From positions 1 through 46,011 of the forward strand of contig JAGCPA010000016.1 of NCBI GenBank assembly GCA_017642445.1: a DNA stretch of 46,011 nucleotides. The letters run 5' to 3'. Source of the DNA: Spirochaetia bacterium (lineage in GTDB: Bacteria > Spirochaetota > Spirochaetia > CADAEX01). A model generated the notes under the pieces. That model saw only the letters and a list, made by a program, of their open reading frames with translations. It ran no database searches and was not told the origin of the DNA. The position numbers and the translations under genes were made by a program. Of this stretch, positions 17,050 to 27,360 are shown in pieces; the stretch's first letter is position 1, and each line of letters opens with the position of its first letter.

Positions 17050-17412
17050 TTATTCCCCCACCTTCGCTAATTCATCAACTATAACAGTAATATGGCTCAT
17101 TCTTCTCAAGAGAATATCGCGCTTGCCTTTGGCTCTTGCCCATACTCTCTTAAGCCGTGGACCTTCATTGACCTGTAATTCCTTGACATAAAGCATCTCT
17201 TCGTCAAGCTGCTTATTCTGTGACAGTGCATTAGCTGCTGCTGACTGAAGAACCTTCTTGAGCATAGCTGCTCCGCCGTTCGGAATAGCCTCGAGCTGAG
17301 CCACTGCTTCTGTATAAGGTTTTCTTCTGATCAGATCTGCAATAGGGCGAACCTTCTTAGGTGAAACCATAAGGTATTTACCTACAGCTCTGTATCCTTT
17401 TTTCTCTTCCAT
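17050..17412 (-). CDS. rplV: 50S ribosomal protein L22
   Basis: A 120-aa protein with the L22 core (S-P-K-K-V-R-P-I-A-D-L-I-R and the C-terminal G-P-R-L-K-R-V-W-A-R-A-K-G beta-hairpin that lines the exit tunnel and carries macrolide-relevant residues). Between rpsS and rpsC as in the S10 operon. Confidence 0.97.
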   Translation of the reverse strand: MEEKKGYRAVGKYLMVSPKKVRPIADLIRRKPYTEAVAQLEAIPNGGAAMLKKVLQSAAANALSQNKQLDEEMLYVKELQVNEGPRLKRVWARAKGKRDILLRRMSHITVIVDELAKVGE

Positions 17413-17431
17413 ATTCTAACTCCACAGCCGC

Positions 17432-17707
17432 TTATTTCTTTGCTTTACTATCGGAAGAATGTCCCCGAAAGATTCTTGTAGGAGCAAATTCTCCCAGCTT
17501 ATGACCGACCAGGTTTTCTGTAACATATACAGGAACCCATGTCTTTCCGTTGTAAACTGAAACTGTATAACCAACCATCTCAGGAATGATTGTGGATGTC
17601 CGGGAATAGGTCTTGAGCATTTTCTTGTCTGTTCCCTTGCCAGCCTCAACAATTCTCTTATAGAGTTTCTTCTCGATGAATGGTCCTTTTTTTATTGATC
17701 TAGACAC
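17432..17707 (-). CDS. rpsS: 30S ribosomal protein S19
   Basis: A 91-aa protein: S-R-S-I-K-K-G-P-F start and the R[18 protein letters not shown] / [12 protein letters not shown] signature. The start codon is GTG (17707) with AGGAG 6 nt upstream. S19 sits in the head beside S13. Confidence 0.97.
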   Translation of the reverse strand: MSRSIKKGPFIEKKLYKRIVEAGKGTDKKMLKTYSRTSTIIPEMVGYTVSVYNGKTWVPVYVTENLVGHKLGEFAPTRIFRGHSSDSKAKK

Positions 17708-17716
17708 AACTTACTC

Positions 17717-18541
17717 CTACTTACGTCTGTTAACGATAAATTTACCGGAAAGCTTTCTCTTCTTCCGGGTCTTATAACCTTTAGTAGGAAGACCCCAAGG
17801 TGTTACAGGGTTACGTCCGGCTGCTGTCTTACCTTCACCACCACCATGCGGATGGTCGATCGGGTTCATTACAACTCCTCTGACCTTTGGTCTTCTGCCA
17901 AGCCATCTGCTTCTTCCAGCTTTTCCAAGGGAAATGTTCATGTAGTCTTCGTTTCCAACCTCGCCGATGGTAGCCATGCATTTCTTGAATACCATTCTCA
18001 TCTCGGTGGAAGGAAGTCTGAGTGTGACATAGTCTCCCTCTTTTGCAACTACAAGTGCGCTTAAACCTGCAGATCTGACAAGCTGGCCGCCCTTTCCATA
18101 AACAAGCTCAATGTTGTGGATCGATACACCCAGCGGAATGTTCTCAAGTGGAAGTGCATTTCCAACTTTGATTGGAGCTGCAGGACCGCTCTGGATCATG
18201 TCGCCTACCTTGAGTCCCTTAGGAGCAAGGATGTATCTCTTCTCGCCGTCAACATAGTTGATAAGAGCGATGTTGGCGCTTCTGTTCGGATCGTACTCGA
18301 TTGTCACAACCTTTCCTGGTACATCGAACTTATCGCGTCTGAAATCGATAATTCTGTATTTTCTCTTGTGTCCACCACCTCTGCGCCGTACACTGATGCG
18401 TCCGGAAGCGCCTCTACCGGCACTTGGAGCAAAACCAGATGTAAGTGATTTCTCAGGTCTGTCTGTTGTAAGCTCTGAGAAATCGAGTGTTGCTCTGGTA
18501 CGCAGACCAGGTGTATGTGGTTTATACTTCTTGATACCCAC
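17717..18541 (-). CDS. rplB: 50S ribosomal protein L2
   Basis: A 274-aa protein beginning G-I-K-K-Y-K-P after a GTG start (18541) with GGGGG upstream. The peptidyl-transferase-proximal motif is complete: [23 protein letters not shown] with the conserved His residues. L2 is a primary 23S binder needed for subunit association. Confidence 0.98.
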   Translation of the reverse strand: MGIKKYKPHTPGLRTRATLDFSELTTDRPEKSLTSGFAPSAGRGASGRISVRRRGGGHKRKYRIIDFRRDKFDVPGKVVTIEYDPNRSANIALINYVDGEKRYILAPKGLKVGDMIQSGPAAPIKVGNALPLENIPLGVSIHNIELVYGKGGQLVRSAGLSALVVAKEGDYVTLRLPSTEMRMVFKKCMATIGEVGNEDYMNISLGKAGRSRWLGRRPKVRGVVMNPIDHPHGGGEGKTAAGRNPVTPWGLPTKGYKTRKKRKLSGKFIVNRRK

Positions 18542-18552
18542 TTACTGCCCCC

Positions 18553-18855
18553 TTACACGCCTTCAAACATATCTATTTTTTCACCAGGAGCAAGTGTGAT
18601 AATCGCCTTTTTCCATGATGATTTTTGCCCGATTCTATAGCCTGATCTTGTTCTTGTTGCCTTCTTGTCGCCACGTACCCACATTGTGTTGCAGGCAGTC
18701 GGCTTAACACCAAAAACTTTCTCTACAGCTTCCATGATCTGGAACTTATTTGCTTCAGGAAGAACCTTGAATGCATATTTTGCAGACTTCTCTTCTCTAA
18801 GGAGGTTGGTCTTTTCTGTAACAACAGGTTCAATAAGAATATTCTGTGCTTCCAT
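18553..18855 (-). CDS. rplW: 50S ribosomal protein L23
   Basis: A 100-aa protein. The ATG at 18855 (M-E-A-Q-N-I-L-I-E-P-V-V-T-E-K) has AAGGAG 8 nt upstream; a GTG three codons earlier overlaps the rplD stop and its own Shine-Dalgarno. The loop containing K-P-T-A-C-N-T-M and the K-K-A-I-I-T-L end are typical. L23 is the exit-site docking protein for trigger factor and SRP. Confidence 0.95.
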   Translation of the reverse strand: MEAQNILIEPVVTEKTNLLREEKSAKYAFKVLPEANKFQIMEAVEKVFGVKPTACNTMWVRGDKKATRTRSGYRIGQKSSWKKAIITLAPGEKIDMFEGV

Positions 18856-18860
18856 ACCTA

Positions 18861-19484
18861 TCACTCCTTATAAAAATCATTAAGTCCCAGTGCAGCTGAT
18901 TCCAGTGCAAGAACGTTCTTTCCATAGAAAAGATCATGAGCTCTCAATCTATTGTATGAAAGGAAAGTGAGCCAAGGAATGTTCCGTCCTGCTCTCTTGA
19001 TCATGGCATCGTCATCCTTCAGAATGAGAACTGTTCTCTCTGCAGGAACAAGATTCTTGAGAACAGCGGCAATATCCTTTGTCTTTCCGCTTTCAATTGT
19101 AAAATCTTCAACAACTTTGAATTTACCGCCCAGCACTTTCTGGCTGAGGATAGATTTCATTGCAAGTCTTTTCATCTTTTTTGGCATCTTGTAGCTGTAA
19201 TCTCTTGGCTTAGGACCAAAAACTACACCACCGCCAACCCATAACGGACTTCTCTTGCGACCTGCTCTTGCCCGGCCTGTGCCCTTCTGGCTCCATGGCT
19301 TGGCTGTGCTGCCGCTCACTTCGTCTCTGTCTTTTGTGCATGCTGTTCCAACTCTCATGTTGGCAAGTTCGTTATTTATCGCGTAATAAATAGTTCCGTC
19401 ACTTATTTCGCAGTTAAAAACAGAGTCTTCAAGTTCTATTGTCCGTAACTCTTCACCTTTTACTGAGAAGACCTTAGCTTCCAT
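18861..19484 (-). CDS. rplD: 50S ribosomal protein L4
   Basis: A 207-aa protein with the extended tunnel loop K-P-W-x-Q-K-G-T-G-R-A-R-A-G-x-x-R-S-P-L-W-x-G-G-G and a Rossmann-like body. In E. coli L4 also represses the S10 operon, but the S10 leader structure is not at the usual site here, since tuf directly precedes rpsJ. Confidence 0.97.
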   Translation of the reverse strand: MEAKVFSVKGEELRTIELEDSVFNCEISDGTIYYAINNELANMRVGTACTKDRDEVSGSTAKPWSQKGTGRARAGRKRSPLWVGGGVVFGPKPRDYSYKMPKKMKRLAMKSILSQKVLGGKFKVVEDFTIESGKTKDIAAVLKNLVPAERTVLILKDDDAMIKRAGRNIPWLTFLSYNRLRAHDLFYGKNVLALESAALGLNDFYKE

Positions 19485-19500
19485 TTATTTTCCTCTTTGT

Positions 19501-20118
19501 CTACTTTATTGCTTTTCTGACAAGTACCAAACTCTTTGCAGCACCCGGAACAGCGCCTGCAATAAGAATTACTTTCTTTTCAGCGTCAACTTTAACAACT
19601 TTGATGTTCTGGACAGTCACTCTGTCGCTGCCCATTCTTCCAGCCATCTTAAGGCCTTTCATCAGTTTACCTGGTGTGGAAGACATACCTACACCACCGT
19701 TCTGTCTGTGGAACTTGGAACCATGTGTAGCTCTTCCGCCGCCGAAGTTATGGCGCTTCATTACACCTGCATAACCTTTTCCCTTGGAGGTTCCGATTAC
19801 ATCAACTGTATCGATGTCTGCAAAAACCTCGATTCCAAGCTTATCGCCAGGTTTGCACTCAAGCTCAAAGTCCCGGAACTCCACCAGTTTCTTTCTTGGC
19901 TCAATGCCCTCTGCAAACTGACCTGCATATGGTTTTGTCACATGTTTCTTCTTGATATCACCATATCCAAGAACTACAGCGCTGTAGCCGTTTTTCTCGG
20001 CAGTTCTTTCGCCGACAACTGTGTTCTCGTCAACTTTGATAACTGTAACAGGTGTGAGCACGCCGCTTTCGTCAAAAACCTGAGTCATTCCAACTTTTTC
20101 TGCTATCAACCCAATCAT
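19501..20118 (-). CDS. rplC: 50S ribosomal protein L3
   Basis: A 205-aa protein: I-A-E-K-V-G-M-T-Q-V-F near the N-terminus and F-x-R-Q-N-G-G-V-G-M-S-S-T-P-G-K-x-x-K-G-x-K-M-A-G-R-M-G in the central extension that reaches the peptidyl-transferase centre. Second gene of the S10 block. Confidence 0.97.
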   Translation of the reverse strand: MIGLIAEKVGMTQVFDESGVLTPVTVIKVDENTVVGERTAEKNGYSAVVLGYGDIKKKHVTKPYAGQFAEGIEPRKKLVEFRDFELECKPGDKLGIEVFADIDTVDVIGTSKGKGYAGVMKRHNFGGGRATHGSKFHRQNGGVGMSSTPGKLMKGLKMAGRMGSDRVTVQNIKVVKVDAEKKVILIAGAVPGAAKSLVLVRKAIK

Positions 20119-20134
20119 AATCTCATCACCCCAA

Positions 20135-20443
20135 TCACTGCTTAATCTCTACATCAACACCTGCGGGCAATTCAAGTTTCATAAGGGCATCCATTACGTC
20201 TGAGGATGGCTCAAAAATATCAATTAACCTTTTGTGTGTTCTCATCTCAAACTGTTCCCGTGATTTTTTGTTTACAAACGGAGATTTAAGAACAGTGTAT
20301 TTGTTGATCTTTGTAGGCAGAGGGATCGGTCCTGCAACCTTTGCACCAGCCTTTACAACAGTCTGTACAATAGACTTCGCGCTCTGGTCAATCAATTCGA
20401 TGTCAAATCCTCTAAGCCTTACTCTAATCCTTTCTTCAGCCAT
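20135..20443 (-). CDS. rpsJ: 30S ribosomal protein S10
   Basis: A 102-aa protein: [15 protein letters not shown] and [29 protein letters not shown] are invariant S10 blocks. S10 (NusE) also joins transcription antitermination with NusB/NusG. Only 60 bp separate it from tuf and these hold a terminator-like hairpin. Confidence 0.97.
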   Translation of the reverse strand: MAEERIRVRLRGFDIELIDQSAKSIVQTVVKAGAKVAGPIPLPTKINKYTVLKSPFVNKKSREQFEMRTHKRLIDIFEPSSDVMDALMKLELPAGVDVEIKQ

Positions 20444-20461
20444 TTTTATTACTTTCTCCCG

Positions 20462-20494
20462 AAAAAATGGCCCCCCGCTTTAGATACGGAGGGC
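20462..20494 (-). terminator. terminator or attenuator between tuf and rpsJ
   Basis: On the minus strand an 8-bp stem GCCCTCCG/CGGGGGGC (one G-T pair) with a 9-nt loop is followed by CATTTTTT. It lies directly between the tuf stop and the rpsJ ribosome-binding site, so it most likely reduces rather than stops transcription into the S10 genes. Confidence 0.7.
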
Positions 20495-20503
20495 ATATTC
20501 TTG

Positions 20504-21688
20504 TTACTCAATAATCTCTGTTACCTGGCCGCTGGCTACAGTCTTTCCACCCTCACGGATAGCGAATCTAAGACCTTTCTCCATAGCGATAGGATAAATA
20601 AGTTCTACAGTAAGCTCGGTGTTGTCACCAGGCATAACCATCTGCTTGTCTTCTGGCAGTGTAACAGTACCGGTAATATCGGTTGTTCTGAAATAGAACT
20701 GTGGTCTGTAACCTGTGAAGAATGGGTTGTGGCGTCCACCCTCTTCCTTTGTCAGACAGTAGATAGCTCCCTTGAACTTCTTGTGTGGTGTGATTGTACC
20801 TGGTTTTGCAAGTACCTGACCTCTTTCGATCTCTTTCTTCTCAACACCGCGGAGCAGGATACCTACGTTGTCTCCAGCTTCTCCCTGATCCATTGTCTTG
20901 TTGAACATCTCAACGCCGGTAACTACGGAGCTTCTTGTCTCCTTGATACCTACGATCTCAACTGCATCGCCAACCTTTACAATACCTCTCTCGATTCTTC
21001 CGGTAGCTACTGTACCACGGCCGGAGATAGAGAAGATATCCTCTACTGGCATCAGGAATGGCTTGTCGATTTCTCTCTCTGGGAGTGGGAAATATGTATC
21101 CATTGCATCGAGGAGCTCCTGGATGCACTTTGTCTTCTCTGGGTCGTCTGGATGAGACATAGCCTCGAATGCAGATCCCTTGATGATAGGACAGTTAGGA
21201 TCGAAACCGTACTTCTCAAGAAGTTCCTGAACCTCTACCTCTACGAGCTCTACCAGCTCTGGGTCTGCAAGGTCCATCTTGTTAAGGAATACAATCAGCT
21301 TTGGAACGCCAACCTGTCTTGCAAGCAGGATGTGCTCTCTTGTCTGTGGCTCTGGACCAGAGTCTGCAGCTACCAGGATAACTGCGCCGTCCATCTGAGC
21401 GGCACCGGTGATCATGTTCTTTACATAGTCGGCATGGCCCGGGCAGTCTACGTGAGCGTAGTGTCTGTTTGCTGTCTCATACTCGATATGTCTTGTGTTG
21501 ATGGTGATACCTCTAGCTTTCTCTTCTGGAGCGTTGTCGATATCATCATAGTTCATTACCTTTCCGCCGTTCTTCTTTGCGCAATACATAGAAATTGCTG
21601 CGGTAAGAGTTGTCTTACCATGGTCTACGTGTCCGATTGTACCAACGTTAATGTGTGGTTTTGTCCTTTCAAACTTCTCTTTTGCCAT
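20504..21688 (-). CDS. tuf: elongation factor Tu
   Basis: A 394-aa protein with GTPase motifs G1 G-H-V-D-H-G-K-T-T, the effector region with A-R-G-I-T-I-N, D-C-P-G-H (G3) and N-K-M-D (G4), followed by domains 2 and 3. It delivers aminoacyl-tRNA to the ribosome. After G3, the usual A-x-D-G-P-M-P-Q-T stretch reads [15 protein letters not shown] precedes the ATG. It has its own promoter and a leader of about 200 nt. The neighbouring fusA seen in many bacteria is absent. Confidence 0.98.
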   Translation of the reverse strand: MAKEKFERTKPHINVGTIGHVDHGKTTLTAAISMYCAKKNGGKVMNYDDIDNAPEEKARGITINTRHIEYETANRHYAHVDCPGHADYVKNMITGAAQMDGAVILVAADSGPEPQTREHILLARQVGVPKLIVFLNKMDLADPELVELVEVEVQELLEKYGFDPNCPIIKGSAFEAMSHPDDPEKTKCIQELLDAMDTYFPLPEREIDKPFLMPVEDIFSISGRGTVATGRIERGIVKVGDAVEIVGIKETRSSVVTGVEMFNKTMDQGEAGDNVGILLRGVEKKEIERGQVLAKPGTITPHKKFKGAIYCLTKEEGGRHNPFFTGYRPQFYFRTTDITGTVTLPEDKQMVMPGDNTELTVELIYPIAMEKGLRFAIREGGKTVASGQVTEIIE

Positions 21689-21886
21689 TAGTTTCCTCCT
21701 AAAGAATCTAATACTTAAAAAAATTTCATTTTCAAAAATAATTGAGATAAAAAGATGACAACACTATTATTCAAAAGATATGAATGACAGTATCACCACC
21801 TTACCACTCCAGCTGCCGCAGGCAGCTCCGAGCAATTGGTTTGGCTCAACCAAATGCACAAATGGTCGCAGAAAAACGACCTATTT
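21689..21886 (-). promoter_or_regulatory. structured 5' leader of tuf
   Basis: If transcription starts about 7 nt after the -10 at 21893, the tuf leader is roughly 198 nt. It contains three successive stem-loops: GGTCG/CGACC, TTTGG-TTGAG-CCAAA, and AGCTGCC-TGC-GGCAGCT. An AT-rich stretch and AGGAGG follow. No small ORF with a convincing start was found inside. A regulatory role is inferred. Confidence 0.45.
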
Positions 21887-21892
21887 CATCTT

Positions 21893-21921
21893 GTTTTATC
21901 ACAAGCAGAAACTTTTGACAA
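21893..21921 (-). promoter_or_regulatory. promoter of tuf
   Basis: TTGTCA (21916-21921), a 17-nt spacer and an extended -10 TGATAAAAC (TAAAAC at 21893-21898). A 9-bp inverted repeat, TTTTATCAC/GTGATAAAA at 21894-21902 and 21931-21939, covers the -10 and flanks the -35, as an operator would. Confidence 0.5.
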
Positions 21922-21960
21922 GAGCAAAACGTGATAAAATCAAGCAAATAAATGGTTTAT

Positions 21961-21987
21961 AGCCCCTTTTTCGACGAAAAAAGGGCT
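21961..21987 (-). terminator. hairpin after rpsG, weak terminator or processing site
   Basis: Nearly perfect 13-nt arms (one mismatch) AGCCCCTTTTTCG / CGAAAAAAGGGCT lie just downstream of the rpsG stop. No T tract follows on either strand, so termination would be weak; it may protect or process the rpoBC-rpsLG transcript. Confidence 0.45.
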
Positions 21988-21994
21988 ATTTAGA

Positions 21995-22465
21995 TTACCA
22001 ACGATAATGGGAGAATGCCTTGTTAGCCTCTGCCATCTTGTGGGTATCTTCCTTTTTCTTGAATGCTGTACCTGTTGAATTGAATGCATCAAGCAGCTCA
22101 GCACCCAGCTTCTCGCCCATAGTCTTTCCATTTCTGGATCTGGAAGCCTGGATAATCCATCTCATAGCCAGAGCTTCTCTTCTGGACTCTCTTATTTCCA
22201 TTGGAACCTGATAGGTGGAACCACCTACTCTTCTTGACTTTACCTCAACAACAGGCTTTACATTCTCAAGTGCTGCTGTAAGTGCCTCGATAGGTTCCTT
22301 GTCTGTCTTTTTGCTTAAAAATTCCATTGCATCATACATGATCTTTGTGCTGATTGATTTCTTGCCGTCAAACATCATGCGTGTAATGAACTTTGCAACC
22401 ACTGTACTGTTGTACCGTGGATCTGGAATAAATTCTCTTTTTGTAGCACCGCTTCTTCTAGACAT
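21995..22465 (-). CDS. rpsG: 30S ribosomal protein S7
   Basis: A 156-aa protein: M-S-R-R-x-x-A near the N-terminus, D-P-R-Y-N-S-x-V-V-A-K-F-I and [13 protein letters not shown]-x-E-I are S7 signatures. It nucleates assembly of the small-subunit head. Last gene before the tuf gap. Confidence 0.97.
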   Translation of the reverse strand: MSRRSGATKREFIPDPRYNSTVVAKFITRMMFDGKKSISTKIMYDAMEFLSKKTDKEPIEALTAALENVKPVVEVKSRRVGGSTYQVPMEIRESRREALAMRWIIQASRSRNGKTMGEKLGAELLDAFNSTGTAFKKKEDTHKMAEANKAFSHYRW

Positions 22466-22480
22466 TTATACGTTCCTCTA

Positions 22481-22855
22481 TCAAGCCTTTGGTTTCTTTG
22501 TTCCGTATTTAGAACGTGATCTCTTTCTGTCTTCTACACCAAGGGTATCCTTTGCACCTCTGATGATATGATATCTTACACCAGGGAGGTCCTTTACTCT
22601 TCCACCTCTGAGCAGGATAACAGAGTGTTCCTGCAGGTTATGTCCGATACCTGGGATGTAAGCTGTAACCTCGATGCCGTTGGAAAGTCTTACTCTGGCA
22701 ACCTTTCTCAAAGCAGAGTTAGGTTTCTTAGGTGTTACAGTCATAACTCTTGTACATACGCCTCTCTTCTGAGGACAGCTTTCAAGAGCAGGAGATTTGG
22801 TCTTTTTCTTGACCGCTTTTCTACCTTTTCTGATTAACTGATTAATTGTAGGCAT
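22481..22855 (-). CDS. rpsL: 30S ribosomal protein S12
   Basis: A 124-aa protein with the decoding-site loops [11 protein letters not shown] and [13 protein letters not shown]. The Lys residues whose change gives streptomycin resistance are both wild type. GGAG precedes the ATG. The 104-bp gap upstream holds a promoter candidate. Confidence 0.98.
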   Translation of the reverse strand: MPTINQLIRKGRKAVKKKTKSPALESCPQKRGVCTRVMTVTPKKPNSALRKVARVRLSNGIEVTAYIPGIGHNLQEHSVILLRGGRVKDLPGVRYHIIRGAKDTLGVEDRKRSRSKYGTKKPKA

Positions 22856-22915
22856 TTAACAACCTTCTCCTATATAGTTTTTGGCAGATATACTGCCTCA
22901 TTTTTCCAGAACACT

Positions 22916-22944
22916 AGATTAACAATCTGACTGGAAAAAGTCAA
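22916..22944 (-). promoter_or_regulatory. possible rpsL promoter within a palindrome
   Basis: TTGACT (22939-22944), a 17-nt spacer and the weak -10 TAATCT (22916-22921). Inverted arms TTTTTCCAG/CTGGAAAAA (22901-22909 and 22931-22939) with an inner AGATT/AATCT pair span the region. A second hairpin, GGCAG-TATAT-CTGCC, follows before the rpsL ribosome-binding site. Confidence 0.4.
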
Positions 22945-22959
22945 GTGGGATATTATTCC

Positions 22960-25900
22960 CTATTCAAGATCCTCAATACTGCGCTGTTTCGGGCCGTTTT
23001 CGGCAGCTTCCTGCGCCTCCTGCTTCCGTCTTTCCAGCACTTCCTGAACCACCAGGTCCAGATCCTCGTTCTGATCGTTGTACAGCTTGACATTGCGGTA
23101 CATCTTGTTTCCGGTTCCGGCCGGGATAAGGTGACCGATCAGCAGGTTCTCCTTAAGTCCGTGGAGATGGTCGGTCTTTCCTTCGATGGCAGCCTTGGTA
23201 AGAACCTTGGTTGTCTCCTGGAACGAAGCTGCGGAGAGGAATGACTCGATAGCCAGCGATGCCTTGGTGATTCCAAGGAGCTTGGATCTTGCCACAGCCG
23301 GAGCACCCTTGGCATCGATGACACGCTTGTTCTCTTCCTGGAACCGGACTTTGTCCTCCTGGCTTCCGAGGATGAACTTGGTGTCGCCCACGTGTGCGAT
23401 CTCAACCTTCCTGAGCATCTGGCGGATGATGACACCGATGTGCTTGTCATTGATTCTTACATCAACCTTCTTATAAACCTTGAGAACCTCGTTCATCAGG
23501 TAAGACTGGAGCGCATTCTCTCCAAGGATATTCAGGATGTCGTGTGGGTTCTTCTCGCCGTCGCAAAGCTCCTCGCCTGCCTCGACTTTATCGCCGTCTC
23601 TTACAAGCAGGTTCTTGCCCATAGGGATAAGATGCTTGAACTCTCTCTCCTGCTCGTCGGTGATTATGATGATTCTCTTGCCCTTGCTCTTTCCGCAGAA
23701 CTTGACAGTTCCGGAAACCATGGCAAGAACAGCCGGATTCTTCGGTATTCTGGCCTCGAACAGCTCCTCGACACGTGGAAGACCTTCGGTGATGTCTGAA
23801 CCTTTGGTGTTGGCCTTAAGCAGCTTGGCCAGTGATTTTCCAGCCTTCACAGCCTCGCCGTCCTCTACAGTTACGTATGAGTTTCCAGGCAGGTAGTAAG
23901 TAACCAGCTCCTTGCCGTTCTTGTCCACGATAGAGATTCTCGGGTCAAAGGCCTCGTCGGTGAATTCGATGATCTTCTTCTCTTTCTGTCCGTTGTTTGC
24001 GTTCAGCTCCTCTTTCATTGTCTTTCCAGAGATAAGGTCATGATACTGGATAGTACCTGAATACTCTGCAATGATAGGCTCTGCGAACGGGTCGAACTTG
24101 GCGATGACCTCATCGGCCTCTATGCGGCTGTTAGCCTTGACAAACAGCTCGGATCCATTCTTGATGTCAATCCGCTGCTCGATTCCAAGAGAGAGGAGCT
24201 TGTCGCCCAGAACATGGACATAAGCCTTGTTTGTGGCATTGATTGTCTCCTTGCCCCGCTTGATGAGCGGCTTGCCCGGAGTAACCATGCTGTTGTCCTC
24301 GACCAGGAGCTTGTCTCCCTTAAGGATGTCTCTGGCGATAAGGATCTTGTTGGCAATGATATATCCCTTTCTGGTGAAGAGCACGTCTCCGTTGTCAAGC
24401 TTGACAGTGTTGCCGTGGATCTCTCTGATGAATACAGGATAATCTCTCTTGATTTCGGTTGCCTCGCTGGCCTTGTCTGCTGTACCGCCTGTATGGAATG
24501 TTCTCATGGTAAGCTGTGTACCAGGCTGACCTATGGACTGTGCCGCGATGATTCCGACAGCCTCGCCGATCTCTACAGGTCTGTTGTTGGCCAGGTTCCG
24601 GCCATAGCACTTCTGACATACACCATACTTGGAGTCGCAGGTAAGAACGCTTCTTATCCGGACAGTCTCGATTCCGGCAGCCTCAATCTCCTTGGCCTTG
24701 GCCTCGGTGATCTCCTGGTTCATATCCAGAATAATCTCGCCTGTGATCGGGTGCTTAACCCGCTCAAGTGTAAATCTTCCTTCAATTCTGTCGGCCAGGG
24801 ATTCCTTTATCTTCTCTCCTTCCTTGAGGGCGCTGATATCCATACCGTTGATGGTTCCGCAGTCCTCTTCCTCTACTACAACATCCTGTGCGATATCTAC
24901 AAGACGTCTTGTAAGGTAACCTGCGTTGGATGTCTTGAGGGCTGTATCTGCAAGACCTTTTCTTGCTCCGTTTGAGGAGATGAAGAACTCGATGATGGAA
25001 AGACCTTCCTTGAAGTTGGACCTGATCGCAAGCTCGATGATCTCACCGTTAGGCTTCTGCATACGGCCTCTCATTCCGGCCAGCTGTCTGAGCTGGGTAC
25101 GGCTACCTCTGGCTCCGGACTGTGCCATCATGAATACAGGGTTGAAGCCCTGGCGGTCCTCTTCCAGACGTTTCATAAGCACGTCGGTAAGGGCACCCTC
25201 GGTTGCGGCCCACTCCTCGATTACTCTGTTATACCGCTCGTTCTCGGTTATAGCACCGCTCTTGAACTGGTTCTGGATATCCTTCACCTTCTCCTGTGCT
25301 TTCTCGATAAGAGCCTTCTTTTCAGGAGGTACAATGATATCTGCCATACTGATGGTGGAACCGAACTTTGTGGCATACTTGAATCCCAATGCCTTTACAG
25401 CATCAAGAAGCTGGATTGTGACAGAGGAACCGAACTGCTTGTAGCAGTCGAAGATAATCTTCTTAAGGTCCTTATCTATATAGCCTTTAAGCCATTCTTT
25501 CTTATCTTTGTCGCCAGCCTCGAGAGACCATTTCTTCTCTTCCTGGCCGTCGAAGAACGGACCGTTGTGGAACTCAAGCACATCTGGAAGCGGCTCGTTG
25601 AACAGAAGCCGTCCCGGGGTGGTCAGGATATACTGTCCTTCCAGGCTCTTGTCCACAGACTTGCCCACAACTTTTCCATCCACTACTTTGATCTTTATTA
25701 CATCCTGGTATCTTACAGACCGGGAATCCAGTGCCAGCAGAACCTCGTCGAAAGAGGAGAAGCATCTTACCTTGAGCTTCTTCTCGCCGTTTACAGCTAT
25801 TTCATCATAAGGCTTGGCAATAGTAAGCTGGTAGATACCCAGGACCATATCCAGTGATGGGAATACAATAGGTCTTCCGTTGGCAGGGTCCAGCAGGTTG

Positions 25901-27342
25901 TTGATAGACATCATAAGTGTCCAGCACTCAATCTGCGCCGCCTGGGTAAGAGGCAGATGGACTGCCATCTGATCTCCGTCGAAGTCGGCGTTGAACGCAC
26001 GGCATACCAGCGGATGCAGCTTTATAGCTTTCCCTTCCACAAGAACCGGCTCGAAAGCCTGGATTCCAAGACGGTGCAGTGTAGGTGCACGGTTCAGCAT
26101 GACCGGATGCTCCTTCACAACCTCGTCGAGTACGCCCCAAACTTCATCGGCTGCCTCTTCCACAAGGGTCTTAGCTTTCTTTATGTTATATACAATCTCT
26201 TTCTCCACAAGCTTCTTCATTATGAAAGGCTTGTAAAGTTCCAATGCCATCTTTGCAGGAAGACCGCACTGGTGGAACTTGAGCTCAGGTCCTACAACAA
26301 TTACTGAACGGCCTGAGTAGTCTACTCTCTTACCAAGAAGGTTCTGGCGGAACCGTCCCTGCTTTCCCTTGAGCATGTCGGAAAGTGACTTTGCAGGTCT
26401 GTTGCTGGTTCCCTTTGCCATCTTTTTCTTCTTGGAGTTATCCAGAAGGGCATCAACTGCCTCCTGCAGCATACGCTTCTCGCTGCGGAGCAGGATAGAA
26501 GGAGCACCCATAGCCTGCACTTTCTTAAGTCTGTTGTTTCTGTTGATGACTCTTCTATAGAGGTCGTTCAGGTCTGATGTTGCGAAACGGCCCCCTTCCA
26601 TCGGAGTCATTGGACGGAGATCCGGCGGAATGACTGGAATTACATCCAGGATCATCCAGCTTGGGTTGATCTCTGACTTGAGGAAATCCTCAACTATCTT
26701 GAGGCGCTTGAGGAACTTCTTCTCCACCTTGCCGTCCTTCTTCTTCATCTCGGAGCGGAGTTCCCTTGCAATATCCTGCAGGTCAAGCTCTTTAAGAAGG
26801 ATCTTGATAGCCTCGGCACCTGTGTCTGCTGTGAAGCTCTGGCCGAACTTCTCCTTTGCCTTGTTGTATTCATCCTCGGTGAGCACCTGGAACTTATGCA
26901 GCTTGGTATCCTCTGTGTTTCCTGCGTCAATTACAATGTATTTCTCGTAATAAAGCACAGATCTGAGATCAGAGGATGAGAGGTTGAGCAGAAGACCGAT
27001 CGGGGAAGGAACAGAGCGGTAGTACCAGATATGGGCAACAGGAGCGGCAAGCTCAATATGTCCCATTCTCTCTCTTCTTACTCTGGAGTGGGTCACCTCG
27101 ACGCCGCAGCGCTCACATTTTACACCCTTGTAGCGGATAGACTTGAATTTTCCGCACTTACATTCCCAGTCCTTGGTGGTTCCGAAGATCTTGCGGCAGA
27201 AAAGACCGTCATCTTCCGGTTCCTGGCTTCTATAGTTTATAGTCTCGGATTTCTTGACCTCTCCATAGGACCATTTCCTGATCTGTTCCGGAGAAGCGAG
27301 TTTAATTAAAATATTATCAAATTCCTGCATGTCTTTCATCAT
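22960..27342 (-). CDS. rpoC: RNA polymerase beta' subunit
   Basis: A 1460-aa protein. The N-terminal zinc ribbon has C-K-C-G ... C-E-R-C-G; the catalytic N-A-D-F-D-G-D-Q-M motif lies near residue 450; the trigger-loop region G[16 protein letters not shown] and the second zinc site C-D-S-K-Y-G-V-C-x-x-C-Y-G are intact. GGAGGGG lies 10 nt before the first of two adjacent ATGs. It follows rpoB by 18 nt. Confidence 0.99.
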   Translation of the reverse strand: MMKDMQEFDNILIKLASPEQIRKWSYGEVKKSETINYRSQEPEDDGLFCRKIFGTTKDWECKCGKFKSIRYKGVKCERCGVEVTHSRVRRERMGHIELAAPVAHIWYYRSVPSPIGLLLNLSSSDLRSVLYYEKYIVIDAGNTEDTKLHKFQVLTEDEYNKAKEKFGQSFTADTGAEAIKILLKELDLQDIARELRSEMKKKDGKVEKKFLKRLKIVEDFLKSEINPSWMILDVIPVIPPDLRPMTPMEGGRFATSDLNDLYRRVINRNNRLKKVQAMGAPSILLRSEKRMLQEAVDALLDNSKKKKMAKGTSNRPAKSLSDMLKGKQGRFRQNLLGKRVDYSGRSVIVVGPELKFHQCGLPAKMALELYKPFIMKKLVEKEIVYNIKKAKTLVEEAADEVWGVLDEVVKEHPVMLNRAPTLHRLGIQAFEPVLVEGKAIKLHPLVCRAFNADFDGDQMAVHLPLTQAAQIECWTLMMSINNLLDPANGRPIVFPSLDMVLGIYQLTIAKPYDEIAVNGEKKLKVRCFSSFDEVLLALDSRSVRYQDVIKIKVVDGKVVGKSVDKSLEGQYILTTPGRLLFNEPLPDVLEFHNGPFFDGQEEKKWSLEAGDKDKKEWLKGYIDKDLKKIIFDCYKQFGSSVTIQLLDAVKALGFKYATKFGSTISMADIIVPPEKKALIEKAQEKVKDIQNQFKSGAITENERYNRVIEEWAATEGALTDVLMKRLEEDRQGFNPVFMMAQSGARGSRTQLRQLAGMRGRMQKPNGEIIELAIRSNFKEGLSIIEFFISSNGARKGLADTALKTSNAGYLTRRLVDIAQDVVVEEEDCGTINGMDISALKEGEKIKESLADRIEGRFTLERVKHPITGEIILDMNQEITEAKAKEIEAAGIETVRIRSVLTCDSKYGVCQKCYGRNLANNRPVEIGEAVGIIAAQSIGQPGTQLTMRTFHTGGTADKASEATEIKRDYPVFIREIHGNTVKLDNGDVLFTRKGYIIANKILIARDILKGDKLLVEDNSMVTPGKPLIKRGKETINATNKAYVHVLGDKLLSLGIEQRIDIKNGSELFVKANSRIEADEVIAKFDPFAEPIIAEYSGTIQYHDLISGKTMKEELNANNGQKEKKIIEFTDEAFDPRISIVDKNGKELVTYYLPGNSYVTVEDGEAVKAGKSLAKLLKANTKGSDITEGLPRVEELFEARIPKNPAVLAMVSGTVKFCGKSKGKRIIIITDEQEREFKHLIPMGKNLLVRDGDKVEAGEELCDGEKNPHDILNILGENALQSYLMNEVLKVYKKVDVRINDKHIGVIIRQMLRKVEIAHVGDTKFILGSQEDKVRFQEENKRVIDAKGAPAVARSKLLGITKASLAIESFLSAASFQETTKVLTKAAIEGKTDHLHGLKENLLIGHLIPAGTGNKMYRNVKLYNDQNEDLDLVVQEVLERRKQEAQEAAENGPKQRSIEDLE

Positions 27343-27360
27343 AACTATATCACCCCTCCA

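Noticed and set aside
20501-21691. A 396-codon plus-strand frame opposite tuf
   Set aside because: It is the antisense shadow of tuf, Cys/Leu-rich with no family pattern and no start signals.
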